From IMG/VR virus record IMGVR_UViG_3300025417_000066, positions 1 to 29,031 of that record: 29,031 bases of DNA; one strand, written 5' to 3'. This document shows positions 8,141-15,775 of this stretch, piece after piece. Numbering within the stretch: the stretch's first letter is position 1; every line of letters begins with the position of its first letter. Source of the DNA: a virus. The notes beneath the pieces are model-generated. The model saw only the letters and a list, made by a program, of their open reading frames with translations, was not told the origin of the DNA and searched no databases. A program made the position numbers and the translations under genes.

Positions 8141-8794
8141 ATGGACAAATACTACGTAATAGTTGCCGGTGATGGACAGACCAGCCGCGCAAATGTAGAA
8201 GCACTAATTGAAGACTATGTATACGGGCACGGACAAGAAGTTACCTTTGTATTCCCGTATGAGAAGCGCCCAAGTCAAGGACAGATCTTTGCTGCGCAAC
8301 TTGCTAAAGACAAGAGCAAAGACATACTGCTCTTTTGCAGAGAAGACGCTAACTACGAGGGCATACCCTCTTCATCGGTAAGCCACTCCGACACTCCGTT
8401 TGATACTGCGTGCACTAAATTAAAGGGCACCAACGTCATAGCCTTTATATTGGTAGACGATGAGGATCAAGGCACCAATAACCTCTTAAGCATTTTTGAC
8501 AAGCATAAGGTGCCCTCTTTTGATCTGACCGAGGGCTTGATGCCAATTAAGTTCAACCCAGGCGCGTCTGAGGTTATATTGAACCCGTCTATTCCTGAGC
8601 TGGAAGAGTTCTTTAAGCCAGAGGAGGACGTCGAAGAGGACCTTGAGGACTTTGACGACGAAGACCTAGAGGATGAGGAGCTGGCTGAGGACTTTTATCT
8701 AGGTGTCCAAGCTTTAGCTAAAATGATCGCCAGAGAGGTGGCAGCCGAACTCCTGAAGGCCACAGAAACGCCCAAGAAGGGGTCTAGGAAGTGA
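8141..8794 (+). CDS. Unknown protein with acidic tail, at module boundary
   Basis: A 217-residue protein I do not recognise. The first ~140 residues alternate hydrophobic strands and helices (YYVIVAGDG, VTFVFPYEK, DILLFCRED, VIAFILVDD), suggesting a Rossmann-like alpha/beta fold without a visible nucleotide-binding motif. Residues ~155-185 are a dense Glu/Asp tract, then an amphipathic helix (VQALAKMIAREVAAELL) and a basic Lys/Arg end. Long acidic tails occur in DNA-mimicking or DNA-binding-protein-interacting factors, but that is only a possibility. The gene is first after the baseplate genes, sits behind an SD-masking hairpin, and is GTGA-coupled to the initiator gene. Confidence 0.75.
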   Translation: MDKYYVIVAGDGQTSRANVEALIEDYVYGHGQEVTFVFPYEKRPSQGQIFAAQLAKDKSKDILLFCREDANYEGIPSSSVSHSDTPFDTACTKLKGTNVIAFILVDDEDQGTNNLLSIFDKHKVPSFDLTEGLMPIKFNPGASEVILNPSIPELEEFFKPEEDVEEDLEDFDDEDLEDEELAEDFYLGVQALAKMIAREVAAELLKATETPKKGSRK

Positions 8795-9612
8795 TTTCAG
8801 CCCGTGCCCTAGGGGTCTACATGTATCTACAAGAATCAGAGGCTAATATCAGCGCTGAGAACCTTGCTCGGATTTTTTCAGAGGGTCGCAAAACCATGCT
8901 GGCTGTCCTAAAGGAGCTCCGAGAGGCTGGCTACATTAAAACCACTCGGGAGGTTATCAACGGCAAGTACATTACCGTTTCGCGGCTAACCGATGGGAGT
9001 CCCAAATCGGCACTTCTGATACAGCAGTCACAGCTGTATAGCAATTTAGTACTAAATACTAATACATTTATAAGTAAAAAAATAGGGTTTGGCGAAGCCA
9101 AACGGGGAGAAGAAGCGATGAATGATGAATGGAACTCATTAGGTCAAATAGAGCAAGACCCCGAGGAGATGGCCGAGCTCAAGCGCCGAGATAAAGAACG
9201 CCGTGACCGCGAGTACCGCGAGGCTCGCAACGCTAAGGCTGAAAAGGCTATGGCCGCCAATATCAATCGCGATCCAAACCATTGGTCCATAGACAACGCA
9301 GTCTTTGAGTTTGCCAACCGCATGGTCAGGTGGGACATAACTCCGTGGGAGGGTTCTCGAGCGGTATTTAAAACGGCATACGCAAAAGCGCGAAAGAGCT
9401 ATGGCACTACAGGCGATGTTGAGGTCAAGATGATGGACATCTTCTTTGGTCGGCTAGATCATGAGAAGAAGGTTAAGGACTCTGATATGGTCTGGCGGTT
9501 GTTCCTTAAGAACTTTGGTAGCCTGCAAATAGCGGCTCAGCAAAGTACAAGCGCCCCAGAAGAAGTAACCAAAGCTAAAGATGTATCTAAGCAACAGTTG
9601 GAGAGGTTTTAG
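8791..9612 (+). CDS. Winged-helix replication initiator-like protein
   Basis: A 273-residue protein with a GTG start in a GTGA overlap. Residues ~5-70 form a winged helix (YMYLQE...ISAENLARIFSEGRKTMLAVLKELREAGYI...YITVSRL), a typical initiator or transcription-factor DNA-binding fold. Residues ~80-150 are a charged linker encoded by an unusually AT-rich stretch and then an Arg/Glu-rich helix. The C-terminal ~100 residues (FANRMVRWDITPWEGSRAVFKTAYAKARK) form a second helical domain. It lies directly upstream of a DnaC-like loader, the same order as lambda O-P or DnaD/DnaC pairs, so a role in origin binding is likely. A transcription regulator is the alternative. Confidence 0.65.
   Translation: MISARALGVYMYLQESEANISAENLARIFSEGRKTMLAVLKELREAGYIKTTREVINGKYITVSRLTDGSPKSALLIQQSQLYSNLVLNTNTFISKKIGFGEAKRGEEAMNDEWNSLGQIEQDPEEMAELKRRDKERRDREYREARNAKAEKAMAANINRDPNHWSIDNAVFEFANRMVRWDITPWEGSRAVFKTAYAKARKSYGTTGDVEVKMMDIFFGRLDHEKKVKDSDMVWRLFLKNFGSLQIAAQQSTSAPEEVTKAKDVSKQQLERF
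9043..9103. other. Candidate replication origin: AT-rich tract plus GCGAAGC hairpin
   Basis: Inside the initiator gene. Positions 9043-9084 are almost entirely A/T (5 G/C in 42). They contain two tandem heptamers, TACTAAA and TACTAAT (9050-9063). Immediately after comes a perfect inverted repeat, GTTTGGC (9087-9093) and GCCAAAC (9097-9103), separated by GAA. The core GCGAAGC is a sequence known to form an exceptionally stable DNA mini-hairpin, a class noted at some phage origins. An origin within the initiator gene has the lambda O precedent. The location is inferred, not shown. Confidence 0.4.
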
Positions 9613-10295
9613 TGTTCAAACTTGACGACTTAAAGATACGACGTAAAGCCTGGGTTAAAGCCGCAAATATAAATCCAAATCGTCTTGGTTGGTTACTAGA
9701 TGATTGCACTGTCATACATGCAGATGACCGTAAGAAGATTGATGTTTGGATGGATGCTTTAGAGCGCGGAGACATTATTCGTTCTGCTGGTAACTCTAGG
9801 TGCGGTAAAGGATTACTTCTTTGGGGAGAGCCTGGCCACGGTAAGACCACACTAGCGCTCTCTATTATCCAAGAGATAATGACTCGTTTTCCTATTGAAG
9901 CTTTTGATGTTAAAGAGGGTCGTGTACTTATTCGTCCTTGTTACTTCATTACTTTTAACGACATACTCAACCTTAAAGGTGAGTTAATGGATGAAGCTGA
10001 CGATGAAACTCAGATTTTATATCAAGGTATATTGGGTGACTGCCCAAATGACTCTTACAATATACGTGTACTGATTATTGATGACCTTGGTAAAGAGCAC
10101 GCTTCTTTATCTGGTTGGCAGAAAAGTATGTTGCATCATGTGTTGCGCACACGCTTTAACAATGGATTGCCTACTATTGTTACTACAAACATTTCGTTAG
10201 ACAATTGGGGTTACGTATACGGTGATGCTACCGAGAGTTTTGCTCACGAGTCGTTCCTGTACTTACCTATTGAAACATCGGATCTAAGAAAGTGA
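9612..10295 (+). CDS. DnaC-like AAA+ helicase loader
   Basis: A 227-residue P-loop ATPase. Walker A is GEPGHGKT (about residues 73-80) and Walker B is VLIIDDLGKE (about 153-162), followed by a sensor-like VTTNIS. The size and the ~70-residue N-terminal helical part with Cys fit DnaC/IstB-type loaders, which place the DnaB ring on single-stranded DNA. The DnaB-like helicase is three genes downstream, and the putative initiator is directly upstream. The GTG start overlaps the upstream stop (TAGTG). An ATPase of the DnaA type is less likely given the size. Confidence 0.82.
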   Translation: MFKLDDLKIRRKAWVKAANINPNRLGWLLDDCTVIHADDRKKIDVWMDALERGDIIRSAGNSRCGKGLLLWGEPGHGKTTLALSIIQEIMTRFPIEAFDVKEGRVLIRPCYFITFNDILNLKGELMDEADDETQILYQGILGDCPNDSYNIRVLIIDDLGKEHASLSGWQKSMLHHVLRTRFNNGLPTIVTTNISLDNWGYVYGDATESFAHESFLYLPIETSDLRK

Positions 10296-10597
10296 GTAGA
10301 GCAATGACCACCAAGCTTATTCAGGTGTTTTTGAGTCAGACTCAAACGCCTGGGCCAGGTATCTATGAAGTATCTGGAGATGAGCAAGGTAACCTGTTCT
10401 GTACCTGCCCCGGTTTTAGAGGCCGCAGTACTTGCAAGCACTCACGCTTTGTTAAGTCTCGCATTGATAGCAACAACGGAACTTACCCATTAGAGATCTC
10501 AAGCCGCGCCACCGAAGAGGACGCCGCTAAAGCCAAGAAGTCAAGCAAAGACTTTAGAGAGTTTGTTATCAAGTACGGAAGGATTGAGGTCTACTAA
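10292..10597 (+). CDS. SWIM zinc-finger-like small protein
   Basis: A 101-residue protein. About residues 32-45 read FCTCPGFRGRSTCKH, a C-x-C-x8-C-x-H arrangement that fits the SWIM zinc-binding motif used for DNA or protein contacts. The C-terminal half is Lys/Ser/Glu-rich and helical. The GTG at 10292 makes the usual GTGA overlap; an ATG at 10304 (MTTKLIQVF) is an alternative start giving a protein four residues shorter. Lying between helicase loader and helicase, it may be an accessory replication or recombination factor; SWIM proteins in other systems act in recombination. The specific role is unknown. Confidence 0.65.
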   Translation: MSRAMTTKLIQVFLSQTQTPGPGIYEVSGDEQGNLFCTCPGFRGRSTCKHSRFVKSRIDSNNGTYPLEISSRATEEDAAKAKKSSKDFREFVIKYGRIEVY

Positions 10598-11005
10598 ATG
10601 AAGAACGGGGACATCAGTAATGAGCTCCCCAAGAGAATACTCGTTACAACAGACGCGTTTTCAATTGTGGAATCTAGTATTACAAAACGGTTTAAAATAA
10701 TACCTAAGGTACATAGAGAGCTAAAGCTACGTAAAGACATCCTTAGTAAGTTTTATTTGTACACCACGCGCAAAGGGGTCACCCTTGAGCTGATTTCATA
10801 TGAGATTAACTCAGAGGACCTTGAAGAGTTGATGCTTACTTTAGATGCGATGGGTACTAACCCATTTCGCTACTCAAGAGCCTATGACTCTATAGAGGCT
10901 GTGATGCAAGACTTGCCATACAGACCTGAAGTTCTTGGCGTTATAGATCAACCAAAAAATCTGCTACGGTACGGTCACTGGGGAATGGACTTTAACTATC
11001 TATGA
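10598..11005 (+). CDS. Unknown 135-residue protein in replication operon
   Basis: Not recognised. The ATG directly follows the upstream stop with no spacer, and the end overlaps the helicase start by 4 nt, so translation is coupled on both sides. The protein is mixed charge with alternating predicted strands and helices. It has a conserved-looking aromatic end (VIDQPKNLLRYGHWGMDFNYL). No zinc, P-loop or membrane motif is visible. Its position directly before the DnaB-like helicase suggests a replisome accessory, but nothing in the sequence shows that. Confidence 0.7.
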   Translation: MKNGDISNELPKRILVTTDAFSIVESSITKRFKIIPKVHRELKLRKDILSKFYLYTTRKGVTLELISYEINSEDLEELMLTLDAMGTNPFRYSRAYDSIEAVMQDLPYRPEVLGVIDQPKNLLRYGHWGMDFNYL

Positions 11006-12234
11006 ACAATGAAGCTTATCTAATAAGCAAGATCATTACTGAAAAGAGTATTGGTTACGCCCTTGAGCGCGGAATTACTGAAGAGTGGTTTGCTGACACT
11101 GAAGAAAAGAATCTTTATAGGTTCTTACAGCATCACTACACTGAATACCAAGAGTGCCCTAGCTTAGAGATCATCCAGTCTAACTTTAGAAACTACACTC
11201 CCCCAGTAGTTGAAGACCACATTGATTACTTCATTAATAAGTTAGTAGAAGGTCGTCGTAAGGCTTTAATTATTAATACGATGATTGATGCTAGTCAGTC
11301 ACTTGAATCTAAGAAGCTTAATGCGCATGAAGACGCGCTTATTAAATTACAACAAGGCTTTGCTCTACTAGAGCAGTCTGGTCTTGGTTCTACTAACGAC
11401 CTTGAAATTAGAAAGGCTGCTAAGTCTGCTATGGAAGAGTACATAAACCGTAAGAACAGTCCAGGGTTACTAGGTCTACCTACCGGCTTTCCAACTATGG
11501 ATGCTTCTACCTCAGGCCTACAACCAGGTCAGCTAGTAGTTATTGTTGCACCCCCTAAGACAGGTAAGTCAACGCTTGCTTTGCAGATAGCTATTAACTG
11601 TCACCTTAATGGTCACAAGCCTATGTTCATGTCATTTGAGATGAGCAACAACGAGCAGAAGACTCGTTACTACGCTATGCGTGCTCGCATCTCTCACAAA
11701 CGACTTATGACAGGAACCCTTACCGCTGAAGAAGAGCAGCGTTATGAGCGTATTGTTACTAGCATTCAAGATATGAATGATGACTTCTGGTTTACAGACT
11801 CCTCTAGCGGTTTAACCGTAAGTGCCGTTGCCAGCAAGATTCAAGGAAAGAACCCAGATATTGTCTTTATTGATGGAACCTACCTTATGTTTGATGAGGT
11901 AACTGGTGAGTCCAATACTCCACAAGCAATTACGCAGATCACTCGCAACCTTAAGCGCTTAGCCATGAAGATTAACAAGCCTGTTGTTATCTCTACTCAG
12001 GCTCTTGCATGGAAGATGAAAAAAGGTCAGGTTAGCGCGGACTCTATCGGTTACTCCTCATCTTTCCACCAAGATGCTGACGTTATCTTTGGTCTTCAGC
12101 GCGAGGATGAGAACGTAGATGACACCCGATTGCTTCGTGTTATTGCCAGCCGTAACTCAGGCCTTAGTGAGGTGTCACTAATGTGGGATTGGAACACTGG
12201 CGCTTTTAGAGAGATGGATAACAACGACCTATGA
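11002..12234 (+). CDS. dnaB: DnaB-like replicative DNA helicase
   Basis: A 410-residue RecA-fold hexameric helicase that unwinds the fork 5' to 3'. Residues ~1-140 form the helical N-terminal collar. The core opens LPTGFPTMDASTSGLQPGQLVVIVAPPKTGKST, with Walker A APPKTGKST at about 184-192. It is followed by FMSFEMSNNEQ (the conserved E), Walker B PDIVFIDGTYLMF (about 286-298), STQALAWK, and the terminal SRNSGLSEVSLMWDWNTGAFRE, which corresponds to the arginine-finger/R-N-G region of DnaB. No intein is present. It is ATGA-coupled to primase. Confidence 0.92.
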   Translation: MNNEAYLISKIITEKSIGYALERGITEEWFADTEEKNLYRFLQHHYTEYQECPSLEIIQSNFRNYTPPVVEDHIDYFINKLVEGRRKALIINTMIDASQSLESKKLNAHEDALIKLQQGFALLEQSGLGSTNDLEIRKAAKSAMEEYINRKNSPGLLGLPTGFPTMDASTSGLQPGQLVVIVAPPKTGKSTLALQIAINCHLNGHKPMFMSFEMSNNEQKTRYYAMRARISHKRLMTGTLTAEEEQRYERIVTSIQDMNDDFWFTDSSSGLTVSAVASKIQGKNPDIVFIDGTYLMFDEVTGESNTPQAITQITRNLKRLAMKINKPVVISTQALAWKMKKGQVSADSIGYSSSFHQDADVIFGLQREDENVDDTRLLRVIASRNSGLSEVSLMWDWNTGAFREMDNNDL

Positions 12235-13157
12235 CAGTAGAAGAGATGCAGGAAACTCTTGCCGACCTTGGCATTAAGGTCATTGGAACTCGTGGTTGGG
12301 AAGTGCAAGGGGAATGCCCAGCACATGAGGAACGAACAGGGCATCCAGATCGTAACCCCTCTTGGTATATCAACGCGGACTCTGGCGCTCACATATGCTT
12401 TTCATGCGGGTTTAAGGGAAATCTTTATTCACTAGTTGCCTATGTACGAGGTGTTCCGTTAGATCAGGCTACCGACTGGGCAAACACTAACCTGAACTTA
12501 GTAGCTCGTCTTATGCGCTTAACCGAACCCGAGAAAGCGCAAGCAGAAGAGACAGTAAGAGTTACTGAATCAATGCTCAGCGCTTTTGTAGATGTGCCGG
12601 CTGAAGCTTTGCAAGCAAGAGGTCTCACACGTGAAGCCGCTAATCTATACGGTATTCGTTGGGACAGACATAACGGTAACTGGATTATTCCTGTGCGACA
12701 TGTGTATGGTACTTTACTAGGCTGGCAAGAAAAAGGATTTAGTACACGATATTTTAACAATCACCCAAAAGGTATGAAAAAGGGCAAAGCACTTTTTGGT
12801 TATCAACAGTACAAATCGGGTGACATGATTGTTGTTGAGTCTCCATTAGACGTTGTACGGTTAGCCTCAATAGGTATACCAGGCGGAGTTGCTACTTTTG
12901 GCTGCTCAATCACTATTGAACAGCTAAGCGCAATACGTGGAGCTGACCGCATAATCTTTGCTTTAGACAATGATGAGGCTGGCAGAGTAGCCTCTAGAGA
13001 TATGATTATTCGCTGCCGAGAGTTAAAAGCTGAAGCATGGTTCTTTAACTATAAGGACACTGACGTTAAAGATGTTGGCGCTATGAGTCGAGCAGAAGTA
13101 GTATCCGGTTTACAGAACGCACAGCACATGATTCGTGGAGAGAAGGCTATTGCATGA
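12231..13157 (+). CDS. DNA primase (CHC2 zinc finger + Toprim)
   Basis: A 308-residue primase that makes RNA primers for lagging-strand synthesis. A zinc-binding domain is formed by C29-P-A-H32 and C56-F-S-C59, matching the CHC2 finger of DnaG-type primases. The Toprim core shows VVESPLDVVRLASIG (about 200-214) and FALDNDEAGRVASRDM (about 241-256), which supply the acidic metal ligands. It is shorter than cellular DnaG and lacks the C-terminal helicase-binding domain. The coupled helicase is a separate gene, unlike the fused T7 gp4. ATGA overlaps join it to both neighbours. Confidence 0.9.
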   Translation: MTVEEMQETLADLGIKVIGTRGWEVQGECPAHEERTGHPDRNPSWYINADSGAHICFSCGFKGNLYSLVAYVRGVPLDQATDWANTNLNLVARLMRLTEPEKAQAEETVRVTESMLSAFVDVPAEALQARGLTREAANLYGIRWDRHNGNWIIPVRHVYGTLLGWQEKGFSTRYFNNHPKGMKKGKALFGYQQYKSGDMIVVESPLDVVRLASIGIPGGVATFGCSITIEQLSAIRGADRIIFALDNDEAGRVASRDMIIRCRELKAEAWFFNYKDTDVKDVGAMSRAEVVSGLQNAQHMIRGEKAIA

Positions 13158-13702
13158 TTATCGGTCTAACAGGTTACGCTAGAAGTGGTAAAGACTCAGT
13201 AGCAAAAGTTCTTGTAGATCATTACGGATTTATCCGCTTGGCATTTGCTGACCCAATTCGAGACCTTCTTTTAGAAGTAAACCCAATCCTTGATAAAGGT
13301 AATCGTCTTAGTTCATTAGTAGATGAGTATGGCTGGGATATAGCTAAAGCTCAACCAGAAGTTAGAAGACTTTTACAGACTCTGGGAGTAGGTGCCCGTA
13401 AGGTATTTGGAGAAACCCATTGGATAGATCAGACTCTAAAGCATATTCCACCAGTGGCTTATTACTTAAATAATTTTGTTATAACAGATGTTCGTTTTAA
13501 AAATGAAGCAGATGCCATTAAAAATAACGTACATGTTTCAAGTCATATTTGGCGCGTAGAGCGCCCAGGTGTAGGCGCTATTAACAATCATATATCTGAG
13601 TCTGAAATGTCGACATTTACTGTAGACCAGATCTTTACTAATAACGGTACTATTGAGGACCTTGAACTAATGATCAAGACTTGGATGAACGGCTTAAAGT
13701 GA
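13154..13702 (+). CDS. Deoxynucleoside monophosphate kinase
   Basis: A 182-residue P-loop kinase. The N-terminus MIIGLTGYARSGKDSVAKVLVDHYGF carries the GxxxxGKD/S P-loop typical of T4 gp1-like dNMP kinases. FADPIRDLLLEVNP follows, then RRLLQTLGVGARKVFGETHWIDQ (the LQ.xG.R segment seen in this family), the strand FVITDVRFKNEADAI, and a C-terminal VDQIFTNNGTIEDLE. These enzymes phosphorylate dNMPs to dNDPs to feed phage DNA synthesis, and the TDVRF motif is characteristic. It is ATGA-coupled to primase and GTGA-coupled to the HNH gene. Confidence 0.85.
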   Translation: MIIGLTGYARSGKDSVAKVLVDHYGFIRLAFADPIRDLLLEVNPILDKGNRLSSLVDEYGWDIAKAQPEVRRLLQTLGVGARKVFGETHWIDQTLKHIPPVAYYLNNFVITDVRFKNEADAIKNNVHVSSHIWRVERPGVGAINNHISESEMSTFTVDQIFTNNGTIEDLELMIKTWMNGLK

Positions 13703-14028
13703 GCCCTTACATTGATAAAGATGTAATGAAGAAATACCAAAGAAACTGGATGCGCAATCGTCGTCAACTTTGGGTAGATTCTCACGGCCCCTGCGCACAC
13801 TGCGGCGGTTCTGATAGACTTCAGGTAGACCATATTGACCCATCTAAAAAGACCATGAACCCCGCAAAACTTTGGTCCATGTCTGATAAAAATAACAAAA
13901 AAATAGCGGAACTTGAAAACTGTCAAGTGCTTTGTCACGCTTGCCACTGGAAAAAGACTCTAAAAGAAAGAAGGGAGCGTAAAGAATCAAATGACTTTTA
14001 CGGGGACTCTCCTTCCATACCAACCTGA
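13699..14028 (+). CDS. HNH endonuclease
   Basis: A 109-residue HNH protein. Zinc-binding pairs are C-A-H-C near residue 33 and C-H-A-C near residue 85. LQVDHIDP supplies the catalytic His pair and ENCQVLCHACH the Asn and metal-binding His. The GTG at 13699 (GTGA overlap with the kinase stop) is preferred over a TTG at 13681. It overlaps the following helicase by 38 nt. Small free-standing HNH genes in replication operons are often homing endonucleases, but this one is translationally coupled on both sides and may be a resident enzyme. Target unknown. Confidence 0.82.
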   Translation: MSPYIDKDVMKKYQRNWMRNRRQLWVDSHGPCAHCGGSDRLQVDHIDPSKKTMNPAKLWSMSDKNNKKIAELENCQVLCHACHWKKTLKERRERKESNDFYGDSPSIPT

Positions 14029-15580
14029 GGCAGTAGACCGCATGTGCGACCGCTCTAGCATGCTGGTTGCCTATGACTTGGGTTTGGGTAAGACTGTTAT
14101 TACCATAGCCGCTATAGAACGCTTGATGGATGAGCGGAAAATAGATGAGCCAGGCCTTATCATTTGCTTATCCTCACTTAAATACCAGTGGGCTAACCAG
14201 ATTGAGAAGTTTACAGATGGCACTTCACGCGCTTTGGTCATTGATGGCACCCCGTCTAAAAGAGAAGCCCAATACGAAGAGGCTTATGATTGGCGTAACT
14301 CTGGGGTTGATTACATTGTTCTTAACTATGAACAAGTGGTCAACGATTGGAAGTTCGTCGAAAGACTTCCTAGAGGATTTGTAGTACTAGACGAGGCTAC
14401 GGCCATTAAATCGTTTAAGTCTAAGCGATCTAAGCAGGTTAAGAAGTTAATTCAGACCCCCTATCGCTTTGCTCTTACGGGCACTCCTATTGAAAATGGT
14501 AAGCCTGAAGAGCTGTACTCCATCATGCAATTTGTTGACCCTTCTGTTCTTGGTCGCTTTGACATCTTTGACTCAGCTTTTATTGTAAGAAATAGCTGGG
14601 GCGGCGTTGATTACTATAGAAACTTATCCACCCTACACACCACTATGAAAGCCGCCTCTGTTCGTAAAGCTCAGAAAGATCCAGATGTAGCTCCTTACCT
14701 TCCAGAGACCATTCATCAAGACCCAATCAAGATTAGCTTTGATCGTAAAACAAGCAAGCTTTACTCCAAGATTGTAAATGACCTTTTGTTTGACTTAGAA
14801 GAGGCTCAGACTTTATTTGGGGCGTCCTTTAATGTCTTTTCTCATTACGGCTTAGAGTCTTCACGAGGAGGCCCTGAAGATGAGATGCGTGGCAAGATCA
14901 TGTCTAAGATTGGTTGCCTAAAGATGCTCTGCTCTCACCCAGACCTGCTCCGTACTAGCTCTAGTAAGTTTGAGTTGATGAATGGAGAAGGCTCTGCATA
15001 CGCAAATGAGCTGGTTATTGGAGGTGCCCTTGAGGGTGTTACTAGCTCACCTAAGCTTGACTACCTAGTTCAGTATGTAAAAGACTTTCTAGAGCAGAAT
15101 GACGAGAATAAGGTAGTTATCTTTGCTACCTATGTAGACATGCTGGACATGATTGCTGACGCTTTGGGCCGAGAACAATGCCGCCTTTATTCAGGCAAGT
15201 TAGACGCTAAGACTAAAGAGACTAACAAGATTGCTTTTAATACAGACCCCGCTGTGCGTGTTCTTATATCTAGTGACGCTGGTGGTTATGGGGTGGATCT
15301 ACCTGCCGCTAATCTATTGATTAACTATGACCTGCCATGGAGCTCAGGCACAGCCGTCCAACGCAATGGTCGTATCAAGCGCGCCTCTAGTCTGTGGCCT
15401 TCTATTGTTATTACTGACATCATTGCTACAGGCTCTATTGAGCAGCGCCAATGGGAAGTTTTACAGCAGAAGAACGCCTTAGCCAATGCTGTTATTGATG
15501 GTGAGGGCATAACTGAGGACGGCGGAGTAGAAATGAGCGCTGGTAGCTTAAAGCAGTTCTTACAGAGTTCTATTGTATAA
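13991..15580 (+). CDS. SNF2-like SF2 helicase/ATPase
   Basis: A 529-residue superfamily 2 ATPase. Motifs in order: Q-like LLPYQPEAVDRM; motif I AYDLGLGKTVITI (about 28-40); VDYIVLNYEQV; motif II VVLDEATAIK (about 130-139); motif III ALTGTPIENGKPEELYSIMQFVDP (a SNF2 signature); then the second RecA lobe with KVVIFATYVDMLD, SSDAGGYGVDLPAANLLINYDLPWS and motif VI QRNGRIKRASS. It is a DNA translocase likely used in fork remodelling or recombination. The start overlaps the HNH gene. It has no nuclease domain. Confidence 0.9.
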   Translation: MTFTGTLLPYQPEAVDRMCDRSSMLVAYDLGLGKTVITIAAIERLMDERKIDEPGLIICLSSLKYQWANQIEKFTDGTSRALVIDGTPSKREAQYEEAYDWRNSGVDYIVLNYEQVVNDWKFVERLPRGFVVLDEATAIKSFKSKRSKQVKKLIQTPYRFALTGTPIENGKPEELYSIMQFVDPSVLGRFDIFDSAFIVRNSWGGVDYYRNLSTLHTTMKAASVRKAQKDPDVAPYLPETIHQDPIKISFDRKTSKLYSKIVNDLLFDLEEAQTLFGASFNVFSHYGLESSRGGPEDEMRGKIMSKIGCLKMLCSHPDLLRTSSSKFELMNGEGSAYANELVIGGALEGVTSSPKLDYLVQYVKDFLEQNDENKVVIFATYVDMLDMIADALGREQCRLYSGKLDAKTKETNKIAFNTDPAVRVLISSDAGGYGVDLPAANLLINYDLPWSSGTAVQRNGRIKRASSLWPSIVITDIIATGSIEQRQWEVLQQKNALANAVIDGEGITEDGGVEMSAGSLKQFLQSSIV

Positions 15581-15587
15581 TTGATGA

Positions 15588-15752
15588 ATGCCTAACGCAC
15601 CTAAGACACCAACCCGTACCATCCGCGTCTCGGATGATATTTGGCTTGCCGTTCAGAAGAAGGCCGCTAAAGAGGGCGTTACAGTTACTAGCATTATTAT
15701 CAAGGCGTTAGAAAGCTACATCAAGGTTGACAAGTCTCTAGAAGATAACTAA
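15588..15752 (+). CDS. Ribbon-helix-helix (Arc/CopG-like) DNA-binding protein
   Basis: A 54-residue protein, MPNAPKTPTRTIRVSDDIW... to ...SYIKVDKSLEDN. The pattern TRTIRVSDDIW (strand), then LAVQKKAAKEG (helix), VTVTSIIIKALESYI (helix) is the Arc/CopG/MetJ ribbon-helix-helix fold, which binds DNA as a dimer through the N-terminal strand. It starts 7 nt after the SNF2 stop. An earlier ATG at 15584 reads through only three codons. It probably represses a promoter or operon, possibly its own; no operator could be assigned. It is followed at once by an SD-masking hairpin for the next gene. Confidence 0.75.
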   Translation: MPNAPKTPTRTIRVSDDIWLAVQKKAAKEGVTVTSIIIKALESYIKVDKSLEDN

Positions 15753-15756
15753 TGTG

Positions 15757-15773
15757 GTGCCCCTAGGGGGTAC
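15757..15773 (+). promoter_or_regulatory. Hairpin over the SD of the 15776 gene
   Basis: GTGCCC (15757-15762) can pair with GGGTAC (15768-15773), including one G-T wobble, around a 5-nt loop. The arms centre on the palindrome CCCCTAGGGG. The AGGGGG (15765-15770), 5 nt before the ATG, is the only SD and lies in the structure. It resembles the hairpin before 8141 in composition and placement. Confidence 0.4.
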
Positions 15774-15775
15774 TA

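Noticed and set aside
12096-12392. Minus-strand open frames of 60-119 codons across the window
   Set aside because: All lie within well-supported + strand genes, lack SD sites and recognisable folds, and are explained by codon bias of the overlapping gene.
13681-13698. TTG start for the HNH gene
   Set aside because: The GTG at 13699 forms the GTGA overlap used throughout this genome; the TTG adds only six residues in the kinase gene.
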